64,000 nt of DNA from Tribonema minus (GCA_017506865.1 JAFCMP010000535.1:372001-436000); one strand, 5' to 3'. Shown: positions 28,628-40,641, numbered from the stretch's first letter. A program made the numbers and translations. The notes: generated from the letters alone by a model not told the origin.

Positions 28628-31163
28628 TCAGGCGCTAGATCCTGAGCGGTGGACCAACCACTGCACCCTACCGCGCTGCCACATGGCGTTGAAGTGCGTA
28701 ATAAGCTTTGATCTCAGTGAGGCAAAGTCGCTATCAACTTCAACCCTCTCCTGAGGCATGTTGTCCCTGCCATGCCCCATCCTTGCAAAATCAGCCGTGG
28801 GGTTTGCAAGCCATGGCTCGTGCATGCCATCAGCCCCAGCCCAATCAACACCCCGCTCAAACTCCTCCAGCCCATCGTAAGCATGCAGCATGTTATGCAG
28901 GATGCAGCATGTGAAAAGAATATTGTCAATCCTGTCAATTGAATGGTACTGTAGGGGAAGTTTGAGGATTCTAAAGCGACCCTTCAGCACACCAAAGAAG
29001 CACTCCACATCTTTGCGCACACTCTCCAGCCATTTGCTCCAGCGGAGCTGCTCTTGGGTCAAGCATGCCTTCAGTGGACATATGAGGCATCGCCACTGCA
29101 ACACAGGAAAACAGAAGAAGCCAATGCACGTTCTTGATGAGTCAATGAGCAGTCATGACATCAAACAAATGTGACAGCATATGGTAGCCCACAGTCTGCT
29201 GCAAGCGTATTCAGTTGAACCAGCAAAAGCACGCAATGGAGCAGGCGCAGCACAGTGACTGCAAATTGTATAATGGACATGGTGTTGTGCAGCAACGGTG
29301 ATGACGTTTGATGATCGATTTTGGCGTCAGGTCCAACATATTGCTTGAGTCACAACAAACGCAAGCTCTGCGGTGCGGTGCTCTGATGTGCAACATCAGT
29401 CTGTGGCTCATGCTGCACGCAGCATCATTTGCTGCAAGCAGCGTTACAAACTTAAGGCATATGAAATCATCGACATCAGAGAGTCCAATTGCAGTCACAA
29501 ACAAGTGCCTTCAACATGACAGCTACACAATGCGCTGTGGAGTGCGCTTTGCGATATGAGACTGTTCTGTCGTATGATTAAGTTCAAGTCGGATAATCTG
29601 GTTTTGAATGTGGGGTTAGGGTTAGACTAAGGCTTAAGTGACAATGCAGCAATGAGCAACTCGCCTGTGAGCACTTGAACTGAACACATTTGACACAGCT
29701 AGATATATATATATATACCCTGTTCACGTACAACATTGCTGACCTTGTGGTAGCCGCCATCCACAATCAGGTACACGCCACGTTGTGTCACCGACCTCCC
29801 GTCTGCATCGACCAGATTGTACTCCAGCTCCGTGTAAGAAGGGTCATTCTTGACCTTTGACACGAGCAAGTCGAAACGTACTATGGTCTTGTCGTTCCTT
29901 GAGCCTGGAAAGCCCTTGGTCACTCCCAGCACCCGCCCCGAATGATCCACAGTCACCTGATAGGCGATGGTAGGGAATCCTTCCTTGCCGGTGTAGTACT
30001 GGGTATGTGCCGCAGGTGTCTTGTCCCATGGTACATGGGTGACATCAGCTGAGCCAATGGCGCCCGGAAACCCCAGGTCAGCGTAGTCCTGCATGACCTT
30101 GTTCAACTCCGCTCCTGTTGGCATGTGGATCCACTCATCGTACATGTCCCGCGCGAAGCTGCCGCAGAAGGCGTGGAACGCCCGCCAAGTTGTTGACTCT
30201 GACATGCCTGAGACGATCTCAATGTCATCCATGCAATTTCCCCTGCCCAGTATCTGCAATATCCCAAGAACCTGCGGCAGCGAAGAGCAGCATAAAATGT
30301 ATTGTCGGCGGTCGGCCCTGCTGATGCCATCATGCGCGCTCATGTTGGCATCAATGCAGACAACATTTGAAAGGCAGAATGCAGATGATGCTATTATGCT
30401 GGTTGCATGCCAGATGTATACGCAGACTCCCGAAGATGACAGGACTGCAACTTTGACAATGCATGTACAACAAGTGGCAACAGCTGGCAAGGGCTCATTT
30501 CAGAGAAGCTGCGAAGCTAGGCAGTATGCGTTGGCAATATAGAACATTGAGTTTCAGCTCATAGCAATAGTTAAAAACAGCTATTGCACAGCAGCTGAGC
30601 TGATTATTGACAGCGACACAGCGCAACTGCCACTCCTATTCGTAGTGTAGCAAAAGAAGCTTGTATTCCATAGTAACCATGGTTTCCCTACGGCACATGT
30701 TGGCACATTATTCTTGAAGCTGTCACAGTGTGTGCAACGATTGCCGTTTACGGACGGTGAATTTGCAGGGCACCTGCGGCTAGCATGAACAACCATGGGC
30801 TACCAGCGTGCAATGTACCTTGAGCTCCAGGGGAATGCATGGACGCCCAGCAACATCCGCATCCGCGCACGGCAGCCAGCCCTTCTCCCGCACCAACGCC
30901 ACAAGCTCCTTGAACATGGGGTACGGAAGGCGAAAGCGACGCCTGAACTTCTTCGCCTCCCTTGACGTGGGGTCCAGCAGCTGCGCTTCATTGTCCAGCA
31001 TCGTCATCCACGCTGTTCTGCGATAGTCTGGTCGCTCATACACTCTGCGGCAGCGCTTGCGTCGAGGTGTGCTGTCATCCAACAGCTCCCGTGCGACCAC
31101 CGCGAACTGAGCTTGGCGATTTATCGTCTGCAGCAGGGCAGCTATGATGGAGGCGTCCGCCAT
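28628..31163 (-). CDS. PIF/Harbinger-type DDE transposase
   Basis: Three exons on the minus strand join in phase: 31163-30819, 30271-29744 and 29095-28628, giving 446 residues. The start is the ATG at 31163 (MADASIIAALL); an in-frame ATG at 31355 would add 64 residues of poorer composition. The N-terminal part (FRRRFRLPYPMFKELVALV) is the helical DNA-binding region typical of Harbinger transposases. The DDE_Tnp_4 core follows with Asp191 (GSADVTHV), Asp286 (LIVDGGYHK, completed across the exon junction to WRCL) and Glu322 (DVECFFGVLKGRFRIL). The second Asp and the Glu are 35 residues apart, as expected for DD35E. All exons are open, so the gene looks intact and the element could be active. 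It would cut and paste the element at 3-bp targets together with a Myb-like partner protein. Confidence 0.88.
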
Positions 31164-31495
31164 AGCCCCCACGTCCCTTGTTGGCCTGCTTAGACCCCAC
31201 CTCCACCTGCTCTCGATTGACGTTACAGCCTTCCCCAGGCACTTTTCGCCGGCACGCCAGGCCACAGCAAAGTGACCGGCACTTTGCTGCACATCCAGAG
31301 GTTTTGCTGCCTTGTGGGGATCGGGCGACTGCCGATTTGCTGAAATCAGGCCCATAAAGTGGCTCGCGCGGTTTCGGGCAAAAAAAAGTGCCGCCGATCC
31401 CTTTTGACCGGGACTTTTGAGGCGCCATAAAAGACGGCCTGACGTCGCGAAAAAAGTCGCCTTGTTTTATAAAGTCTGGGGTAAGTTATAAGATC

Positions 31496-31770
31496 ATGCC
31501 CAGCTCACTTCCAGATCAGCCACCCTTCTGGACAAGACGATTCGGCGCACTTGCGCTCATTAACAGCCTCAGTACTCACCTCAGAGCGCTCTATGTTGAG
31601 GCAGGGCTGGCCAAGGCAGCAAGTACTACGCTAATGATCAACACAATGCCGTCTGAGAGAGCACTGCTCAACAATTTAAGGACACAAAGGACAGCGACAC
31701 AAACTACACAAAGCGTACTCCGTCACCTCTGCGCGAACATTCCCCCCCTCAAGGCTCACCGCCGCCAGAG
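31496..31770. repeat. Direct repeat, left copy
   Basis: About 85% identical by eye to 33806-34150: CACTTCCAGATCA, TTCTGGACAAGACGATT, GCACTTGCGCTCA, TCTGAGAGAGCACTGCTCAA, TTTAAGGACACAAAGG and ACACAAAGCGTA occur in the same order. It lies just 3' of the candidate accessory gene (minus strand). Confidence 0.85.
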
Positions 31771-31803
31771 TCGTCAGGAGCCGCCTCATCCTCGTCAGGT
31801 GCG

Positions 31804-32518
31804 TCAGCCAACAAGGGGGGCGGCGCTAGCGTCACTGGAGCTGGCGTCGGCCTGCTCGTCCTCGGAGTTTGAGGCCTCGGAGGGCGGTAACGGAAGATAC
31901 ATCGCCATTTGCGTCTGCGGCAGCAGCTGGTCCACGACGTCGTTCAAGTCAGCTGCGGCTGTGCGAGCCGCCGTCAGCACCGCTGCGCCCTGGTGATGGT
32001 CGCTGATGTGAATCTGATCGAGGAAGCCGGGCAGGTCTCGAACGCTCGAGGAAATCACGCCAAGTGCCCGGGCGACGAGCTGCTGTCCTTCTGTGCAGGA
32101 AGAGAGACACGGAGAGCGTCAGAAATTACGAATGCAGGGAGCTGGGACTGAGGCGAATGATGGAAGTAACAAAACGATCCGACCTGGTGGTCGCCATCGG
32201 CACCTCCAGTCCTTAGTTGACTTCAACCTGAGATCCTTGGAAGCATCCTCAAAGCGCCTAGGAATGCCCGGCAGTGAAGACGCCAACTGCTGTTCGCTCA
32301 TCCAATGCGCTGGCAAGGCGGTGCAAGGCCACTTTCTCACCCTCTGAGTCGAGGCGCTGGCGAAGGAGTCCCAGCACGGCTTGCTCTCTCTGCTGGCGCC
32401 AGGTCCCCAAGGCGGCAGTGTCCCCCGAGCTGCGCTCGCTGCCGTGCGCATCTTCGCTGCTGCTGCTGCTGCTGCTGCTGGCGCCATCATTGACGCTGGC
32501 TCTTCTGCTGCTTGACAT
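31804..32518 (-). CDS. Possible Harbinger accessory protein (exons incompletely resolved)
   Basis: Two minus-strand open segments look like exons of one gene. The first starts at the ATG at 32518, with a poly-Ser run coded by a CTG/CAG microsatellite, then TWRQQREQAVLGLLRQRLD. The second starts after an AG acceptor at 32091 and reads QQLVARALGVISSSVRDL to an acidic/Ser tail (SEASNSEDEQADASSSDAS) and a stop at 31804. Their phases do not match directly, so a middle exon near 32150-32260 is probably missing from this model. Harbinger elements encode a SANT/Myb-like partner, but no SANT domain is clear here. It could equally be a host gene whose 3' flank is shared with the Tra2-like gene. Confidence 0.35.
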
Positions 32519-32559
32519 TCTTGCCGATGCTTGAGCCGGCGCTCAGGCAGGAATGTCAC

Positions 32560-33805
32560 CGACTTACATTTGCACTTGAAGTGTGGGACGTCGTTGCGAA
32601 ACAGTCTTGATCAACAGACTCTTGAATAGAGCTGTAAAACTTGAGCGGAAGTATCAATGGGAAGAGGAGTGAGGGGCAGAAATGGGTCAGAGAGGCAGTG
32701 GTGTGCAAGTACTTGGAGACAAGTTCTGGGGTCACCCTTGTATAGATCCGGCACATGGCATGCGTCGGCAAGCATGATGCATAGCAATGCTCATTGATGA
32801 AATTGCCGTTGAATGCGCAAGTGTCACTAGCTGCTGAAAAGTAGTACTCATCCTGAGGTACAGTGCATGATTTGCAAATGCTTGCCAGCAAGCTAGACGT
32901 GTGAATGACCGCGCTGAGCTATGATGCACCGCCAGTTGACAGCATATGTGTACAGCATGCGAAGCTTCGTGCATGGTAACATTTCTACGCCCGCAAAGCC
33001 CCATACAACGCAGTGAAAGCATGCACCCATCTGCAGAATAAGCGCCATCAAGTCACATGCAGAAAGAGATGACCAAATACATCATGTCATATGTGATGGT
33101 GCATCATGCCGCAGTGCCAGCATGCACCCATGTGCAGAATAAACGCCCGCGAGCCAGAAGCAGAAACGAGCCAACAAAGTGTATCAGGTGGTAGTACATT
33201 TGCAAATGTAAGGGAGGGGGAGGGCACACGTGCATACACACCCGCTACGCACTACCAACACTCTAGACAGCACTCCCCCGCCCCCCCCCCCACCCGCCCC
33301 ACCCTTTCGCTGCTCTCCTATCGTCGCATTAGCAGGGCAGAATGATTTATGTCAATAGCCCGCGATGATTGCTGTGAGCCAGCCAGGCTCTTTTCCGCTG
33401 CTTTGGCACTGCCCATGGATCTGGTATTGCCGCTTGCAAGGGCACTGCCAACTGCATGATGAACTTCAAGTGATGCACGTGCACCCCCTGAGCACGCCTT
33501 TGAAAGCGATTTGAAAGCGCCGCTTGCATTGTGTTGCCTCTCTGAAAGTGTCTTCGGCCTCACCTGCGTGGCAGCGGCGAGAGCAGCAAAACAACTTGCG
33601 GTCAGAGAACGCACGACACGGCATCAATTGACACAGAACCATTTCATGGCAGAGCAGAGTATGAGCGCTGCGCATTGCAAGCATGCATCACACAGGCAGC
33701 AAACATCAACAACATCTCTCATGAGGCACTATGTTGGTACTACACAAGTGTGTGGCAATGGCAAGCCTGAAGTGGCAACCACTTACAGAACAAAGCTTCT
33801 TCGAT
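32560..33805. other. Spacer without a supported gene
   Basis: Contains a short internal repeat (CATGCACCCAT.TGCAGAATAA at 33015 and 33123) and a C tract at 33278-33300. An open minus-strand segment at 33318-33614 (ASLEVHHAVGSALASGN) may be a decayed exon but has no recognisable family. Confidence 0.4.
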
Positions 33806-34150
33806 CATGCGAGTTCACTTCCAGATCAACGCCCCCTTCTGGACAAGACGATTTAACGCACTTGCGCTCAACAACAGCCCAGTACTCACGTCAAAGCGCT
33901 CTGTTTTGAGGCATCGCTGGTAAGGGCAGCAAGTGCTGTGCTCTCATTCGACACCGTGCCATCTGAGAGAGCACTGCTCAATAATTTAAGGACACAAAGG
34001 GTATGACAGCGAGCATTGCTCATTAATTAAGGACACAAAGGGTATGACAGGCGACACAAACCACACAAAGCGTAATCCTTCAGCTCTGCGCCAACAATCC
34101 CCCCCCCCACCCCCCAATCTCTCCCCCACCCATCAGCGCTCACCTCTGGC
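33806..34150. repeat. Direct repeat, right copy
   Basis: Second copy of the 31.5-kb repeat, just 3' of the Tra2-like gene stop codon (minus strand). It includes an internal short duplication of TTTAAGGACACAAAGGGTAT (about 33985 and 34025) and a C-rich tract at 34090-34130. Confidence 0.85.
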
Positions 34151-34159
34151 AAGCACCGC

Positions 34160-37100
34160 CTAATAGCGCCTCCTGTCATCATAGCCGCCGCCACCGCCGC
34201 CGCCGCGGCGGTCATCATAGCGCCCGCCGCCACCGCCGCCGCCACCGCCACCGTAGCCGCCGCCTCCACCACCGCCACCCTGGTACCTGTCGCCGCCGCC
34301 ACCGCCGCGGTAGCCGCCATCGCGTCCGCCGCTGCCACCGAAGTTGTCACGAGAGTCTGGCGCAGATGCAGGGGGGACGACAGGGGCTTCGTCAGTGCTC
34401 CATAGAAAGGAGGCTCGGAAATGTGAGCGTTTGCGAGATGCTTTCTGGCGCGCGCGCATGCGTGCGTTGTTGACTGCCTAATGATGCATGCCGTTGGTAC
34501 GGCGGCGCTGTTGGCGCAATGGCGTGCGCTGGCGGGCCATCAGAGGGACATTATGTCGGATAGTGCGAGTCTACCGTGGGGGGACCAGGGGAAGAGGAGG
34601 AGGGGGGGGGGGCGTAGGGGGACGTACAAGTAATGATAAATCAGATCAGATCAGTTGGAAAGTCGTCATGTCAGCGGTACTCCGCCTAGGATCTTGCCTT
34701 CGCAATGGTGACGTTATGATGAATAGATTGACAAGTCAACGCCGGCTGAAAGAGGACGTGGCATCAGGATTATGAAATCAGCATGTGCTTCGATAATGGC
34801 GCGGCTGTTGAAGTAGGCAGCGATGTGCGCTATGTACTGCAACGTGTTGCTGTCGCTGATACCACCATACCTGGTGAAGAAAGAGCAGCAAGCAACAATG
34901 CAACTTACCAGGAAGCCAGATGGCAGCAAGAGGCTTGTTCTCAGCCCAAGCAGTCATGCCACACAAGACCCTAATTATGACTATGCTCCCAGATAAAGTG
35001 GACCCTGACCTCGGTAGCCAAAGCGCGGGCCTCCAAACCTGTCGCGCGAGTCTGACGAGGCAGCGGAGGGGCGGGGGGGCGTGCCCCACATGAGTGCACA
35101 TGATCTGCTTAGCAAGACTGACTTGGACAATATTTGAGATGATTGAGCGTTCAGAGGCCAAAGGTTTACATCACAGCGCTGCATCAGCTAGTAAAGATTT
35201 GTGTGGCGAGGATGGGGGCGCATGATTTGAAACAATATGCGGGCGGTGCTGCTGCAACAATAGTCAGAATTGCAACATATGGCCCACGCCGACATGACGC
35301 ATATACACACTGTTTCATGGAATCCCAGCGGCCCATCAAGTTCCTGAGCCAGGCGGCTCAACGGATAATTGAAGTTGAAGTATCAACAACTGGCGCCGAG
35401 ACCTGAAGAATTGCTTTCAGCATCCGACGACGAACAACAGCCCCGTCTATGCAGAAAGGGAGAGCAAGCCAAATGCCGATTCCCTTCCAGCGCTGCATTG
35501 GCGAATTGTAAAGCGAAGGCCATCGAAGTAGCCGCCATCCCTGGCTCGAAGACACCGCTACAACCGGGCGGCACTGCACAGCAAGGCCTCCTTCCAGGCG
35601 TTGCAGACTGCCAGCCGCCGCCATCCACACCCAGCGCTACCTCTAAACCTGACCGTGATACTAACCCTAGCCCTACCCCTGGCCACGCCTGCCGCCGCGG
35701 CGCCACACATCTCACAGCGCACACAATCCCTACACACAGCATGGCTGGCAGAGTGCTGCACTTACCGCCCCCCCGCCTGCTGTCGCGCTCGGATCCGTAC
35801 TTGGCGCTGGCGCCCGGGGGGCCCCGATCTGCAGTTGCGGCAGCGCCAGGGCGCGACAAAAGCGTCAGTGCGCTGAGGGTGAGTGCCGCTGCTGCGTGGT
35901 GTCGTTCCGTCAGCGCGCTCTGTGAATGATTGCTGTGAGGTTGAGCGCTGCTGCGGGATGTAGCTGAGCGCTGCGGTCAAGGTGCGGGATGTAGCTGAGT
36001 GCTGTGATCACAGTGCGGAGGTTGAGCGCTGCTGCGGGGTGAAGCGCTGAGCACTGTGATCACAGCGTCGAACTGAGCGCTGCCGCAGGATGTCGCTGAG
36101 CGATGCGGTCTGCTTAGGGTTAGGGGCATGTGTCTACATTTGCGCGTTGGGGCGAACGCCGGGCCGCGCGCAGCTCACAGCGACAGCAGTGCTCGACGTG
36201 ACCAAGGCGTCCGCACGGTCCCACCCATATTGTCACACGAGGCGCCGCCGTGACCGCTGCGTCCGTACTGCTGCGAGACGCGCTGCACATGCACCACGCC
36301 TTTAAGAACGACGCACCCCTAGTAAGTGGCAGCGCCATGGCTCAGCAGTATGTCTGGTCATCATCAGCAACACAATGCGATGGAATGCTACCGCTGAACT
36401 CTTCTGTCTGTGAAGGAGTCTCAACAAGCGCACACCAAGTATGTACTTCGAAGTACGTATGAAAAACGCAACGGAAGCGGGGCGAGCGCGGAGACGCGGG
36501 TGCCGCCCTGCAACAAGTGGAGCACTGCTGTGTGCGATGCATGCGCCGCTGCGCTGCCCAAATCGCGCGCGTTGCTCCACGCCGCCTCCCCCGCGCATGA
36601 CGCCCCCCCCCCCCCCCCCCCCCCATGCATTGCCGCTACAAGACGCATGTATGCAAACGAACTGCGCCGATACATGTGCTATGCTGCAAAGGGCGTGATG
36701 TGACAGAGCCCCTCTCCCAGGGTACACTCACATTCTCCGGGCGTCCTTGCGTGCCCCCCAGCACGCCTCGAGATCTCCACCTTGATCTTGCGGCCCTGGA
36801 TGGTGGCGCTGAGGGGATGGGGAGGGAGAGGGGTTCAGATCAGGGAAACGGCGGCAGAGGAACGTATTGAGCAGCAACATTGACATGTGGAACCACACAC
36901 GGTGTACAGGTGGTATTTACAAGTGTACACCTGAGGCGTCATCTGCAAGAGTCTGCGCTCCCGAAGCTGTGCTGCATCTGCTGCACCGCTCGCAGTGCTG
37001 CCCGAACTACTTCAACTGGAGACGCTCCATCAGCACGGGACGGGCGCACACAACCCCATCACGCGCTTGATCATGCCGTCCACAGTCTCGTCTGACCGTA

Positions 37101-39560
37101 ACCTGACCCTAATACTCTCCCTCCCCCCCCCCATCGCATATGTGGTCAAGTAAGTACTTCACCACTAGAACTACGTACTTCAAGCGAAGACGCTCCATCC
37201 ACTCGCGCGCCGCCGTGCGCGCGTCGTTCAGAGTCTCGTCTGACCCTGACCCTAACCTTAACACTCAACACCTCCAATTCACGCAACAGTGCAGCACTTC
37301 GCCAGGCCAGTGCCACATTACTTGAAGTTACCTTACTTCAAGCAGAAACGCTCCGCAGACTCACCCCTCCATCTGACGCGCCGCCGTGCGCGCATCGTCC
37401 ACGTTGTCGCCTGATCCTGGCCCCAACGCTCACTTCCTCCATCTCACAGGTACTGTAGTGAGACTCCACCAGAATTACATACTTCAGCAGTCACTGTAGT
37501 CAGTGCTCTACCGGCACTACGTAGGGAGACGCTCCGGTGACTCACCCCTCCATCTCGCGTGCCGCCGTGCGCGCGTCGTCCACGTTCTCACCTAATCCTA
37601 ACCGTGACGCTCACCCCCTCAAAGTCGCGTGCACTGCGGTGCTTCACTAGAACTACGTACTTCAAGCGGAGACCAGGAACATTACTTCAAGCGGAGACGC
37701 TCCGGTGACTCACCCCTCCATCTCGCGCGCCGCCGTGCGCGCGTCGTCCACGTTCTCGTACGTCACAAAGCCGAACCCGCGGCTCTGCTTGGTGTAGGGG
37801 TCGAGCACGACCTCGCAGCGCGACACGCGCCCAAAGGGTCCAAATGCGTGCTCCAGGTCCCTGCGTGCGGCGGCAGCGGCGCGGCGCGGGGCGGCGGCAG
37901 CGGGGGCTCAACACGGGGGGGGGGGGGGGGGGGTGGAGAGGGGGAAGAAGGACGCCGAAAGGGGGCCGGTCGCCGTGGTCAAGGGCGCGGCGCCCGTGGC
38001 TGCTGTTGACAGCGTCGCGTGAACGCAGCTGTTTTCGTGGGCAAAAGTGCTGAGTGCCGCTGCGGGTTGGCGCGCCTCGTTGGGCTGCTGTTTTCATCCC
38101 GCGCTTGTCTGTGCGATCGCCGGAGAGCAGGAATCACGGCGGCCGATGCGACGCGGGGGACAGAGGAGCGCCGTCCTCCGCAGCGATCGACGGTGGCGAG
38201 CAGGCATCTGTTGGACGGACGCTGTCAGTTGAGGCGCGCAGCGTCGGTGGCGGGGCGAAGACGCTGATGCGCCCGCCGGCGTGCGTGACCTGATAGCTGC
38301 AGCAGCTGGTGTGGAGGGTGTTGTGGAGGGTCAATTGCGAGGAAAGGAACGGCGACGCCCCTCCCCCTCCCCCCCCCCCCCTGAGCGCTTGCCTGCGCTG
38401 CTCCGCGTCCATCTGACACTCAAGCACGAGGGTCAGTTCTCCGGGCGCGCGCGCTTGAGAGCGGATCTGTGCCCAGCCGGCGGCAAGTTGGGGCGTGAGC
38501 GGGCGTCGGCTGCGGGGCGGTGGCGGCGGCGGCGCTGCTGCAACGTCGTTGAGAGGCGAGCGAGCGACCAAGTGACGGCACGCGGAGGCGGCGCCGGCGG
38601 CGGCGCTAGGTGGTTCGCGCAGTGGTAGCCGACGGCAGCGCTGTCGAGCGTAAGCTGTTGCTAGCCGGTACATGCTGACTTGTTCGACGGAAGCGGAGGC
38701 TGAGCATTGCCGTAAAAGCTGATCGGTACGGGGCCGAACAAGGGACGGAACGGGTCCCCGCAAGCTGGGTCAAATGGTGGCTATGGGCGCTCTGTTGGTG
38801 CCGTGTGGCAGCAGTTGCCGTGGGAAATGAACGAATCTGGGAGATCATTGCGCAAACACAAGCACGGAAGACAGTGTCATTAGACCCTCCTCATAGCAAG
38901 CACGCGTTGGCGGCATGAGCTGCGAAGATCCTTGCCACTCCCTGAAAAGATTCTCCGGGCACCTGCATCATGTCGCCCTAAAAGGATCGACCTACACCAT
39001 GCAAGAGGGGCATGCCATCAGCAATGACAGCTCCGAATGAACACTTCTATCACTGCTGAATATTGATTCTGGCTTACTTGTTCTCGGTGCGGAAGCTCAA
39101 GTTGCCGATGTAGAGGTTGTTTCCAGGATTGTTGGGCTGCTGCACATAACAGCACAGAAGCCAGAAGGTACAAAGAGCGCCATCTGGGGTGAGAAACCAG
39201 TGTGCAACATGAAGCACGGCGACCAGCGAGACGAAGACGGCGCAGCTGGCGGCAACAACCATTTTGCGCACCCAACCCGCCACAGGGGTGCTCAAGGTGC
39301 TACACACAACAGGAGAATGTGCGCCTACCGCAAAAGCCAATGCCGCCAAGCAGACTTACATCGTCCTTGGGCTGCTCCCGGTCTCGAGAGCGAGACCTGT
39401 CCCTTCCGCCGCCATTGGCTGCCGGAGAAGGCGATCGGCTACGCCTGTTGCGGGGAGGAGGGGGGGAACGCCCAGCGGGAGAGCCAGAGCGGGAGCGAGA
39501 CCTGCTTGCAGACCGCTCCCTAGGGGCTTCTCTCTCGACGGATGCGCTGCGGTCAGACAT
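34160..39560 (-). CDS. Transformer-2-like SR splicing factor (RS-RRM-Gly/Arg-rich)
   Basis: Seven exons join in phase to 262 residues: 39560-39360, 39139-39078, 37860-37714, 36808-36732, 35828-35766, 35051-35010 and 34356-34160. Residues 1-67 form an RS domain ([24 protein letters not shown]). An RRM spans about 74-150, with RNP2 LYIGNL (76-81) and RNP1 RGFGFVTY (115-122), ending [10 protein letters not shown]. The C-terminal part is Gly/Arg/Tyr-rich with two related exons starting DSRDRFGG and DSRDNFGG. An RS domain before an RRM with a KxKVE...RR end is the Tra2 plan; such nuclear proteins bind exonic enhancers and promote splice-site use. Exons 6 and 7 begin alike, a likely internal exon duplication. 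Intron 3 (36809-37713) contains tandem echoes of the exon-3 donor edge, so the gene may have extra candidate donors. Confidence 0.86.
35880..36115. repeat. Degenerate ~45-60-bp tandem repeats in Tra2-like intron 4
   Basis: Units share GAGCGCTGCTGCGGG, TGTAGCTGAG and GTGATCACAG. They lie directly upstream of exon 5 on the minus strand, separated from it by about 50 bp. Confidence 0.7.
37005..37714 (-). repeat. Tandem echoes of the exon-3 donor edge in Tra2-like intron 3
   Basis: The last 50 or so bases of exon 3 plus donor and early intron (37700-37765) recur at about 37530-37587, 37350-37410 and 37183-37222, with a more decayed copy near 37010-37080. In plus-strand reading each has GAGACGCTCC, ACTCACCCCTCCATCT and GCCGCCGTGCGCGCGTCGTC or a variant. 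The copies at 37530 and 37350 retain the full GT donor context; the two leftmost have lost it. Each copy stops before the rest of exon 3 and runs into CCCTAACC-like filler. Unit length is about 140-180 bp. Confidence 0.85.
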
Positions 39561-40540
39561 GGTGGGTTTAGATGTGTATCTGAAAGCGGGTAGGGCTAGG
39601 GTAACAATTAGGGCTAGCTGCAGGGCTCGAACAAGTACGGGGGGGGGCACATGGAGGAGGACGTAGGGGAGGACCCCGAGATGGGAATTCTTTGGTCATG
39701 CAGGCCATTCTGCTTGTCAAGCCAAATCCGCACAACAAGCCCTGCTTCAACTAGTTGCTGTGCTACTAGATCAATGAGTGTGGCACACGTGTCCCTGCGT
39801 GCTGCTTCTATGATGCAACATGCTGGTGACAATGTTGGCATGAAGCCAGCCCCTGCTGCACACAGCCGTGTCAGCTGCAAGTGCACTTGCATGTATCAGC
39901 AGCCCTGCTCCTGTTCAACCAGGCACACTACAGTGCATGTTGAGCATTGCGGCTACAACTACAACAGGCAAATCGTGGTTAACCGCCATGCTCAGTATCA
40001 TCGCAAAATTGTGATCAAACAGGGCAAGAGGTGATGGCAAGCATAGCGGACACAACAGATCAATGAACACGAGAAATCATGATGTGTGGACTCGGGCTAC
40101 CAAATGGTGGCCCGCAACCATGCATTTACATGTAGACACAGTTGACTGCCATTAGGCATGCAGGGCAGGTTGACTAGCAGCAAGGTAGGTACCTGCAGGC
40201 TGCTGCTGAAAATCTAGATTTGTACATCAGCTTCTGCGGCAGAACACCCATCGCTAGCGCGTAGGCACGGAAGCAGGAAGGCTTTGGCGGGCCAGCGGCT
40301 CATCTGCACCGCTGCTTGTCTACACTTTTACAGTGAGTGCCACATTCCACGCGAAGTGCACGTGAGGCCTTTGCGTGCGAGCAGTTCGCGAGCAGTTTAC
40401 ATGCTTCTGCGGGGTTGTCTATGTACTCTCTGTCACTGCTCAGCACGTCAGCAGCAGCGCAGCCCTACAGATTGCCAGCGCACGCGGCGCGCTCGCTACC
40501 GGTCGTCTACACCTTTGTTCCACGGCCCGCTGCAGCCCAT
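39561..40540. other. Intergenic region between Tra2-like 5' end and ankyrin gene 3' end
   Basis: Telomere-like degenerate TAGGGCTAGGGT text lies just upstream of the Tra2-like start (39590-39625). No gene is supported in the rest. A TTACA at about 40396 (TGTAA on the minus strand, the usual green-algal poly(A) signal) lies 240 bp beyond the ankyrin stop codon. Confidence 0.4.
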
Positions 40541-40640
40541 GGGCAGCAGCAGCCGCAGCCGCAGCAGCAGCAGCAGCAGCAGCCACCGCAGCAGCAGCAG
40601 CGCCACCCCAGCAGCAGCAGCAGCAGCTGCCGCAGCAGTC
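40541..40640. repeat. CAG trinucleotide microsatellite
   Basis: Interrupted CAG/CCGCAG repeat ending one base before the ankyrin gene stop codon, so it would be transcribed in the 3' UTR as CTG repeats. Confidence 0.9.
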
Positions 40641-40641
40641 T

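Larger units (their letters stand above)
28500..32560 (-). mobile_element. PIF/Harbinger DNA transposon (ends not resolved)
   Basis: Defined by the transposase gene and a possible upstream accessory gene in the same orientation. Terminal inverted repeats and the 3-bp target duplication could not be located by eye, so the limits are approximate. Autonomous Harbinger elements usually carry two genes, which fits this arrangement. Confidence 0.5.

Noticed and set aside
28500-31500. Terminal inverted repeats of the Harbinger element
   Set aside because: Several candidate end sequences were compared by eye without a convincing match.
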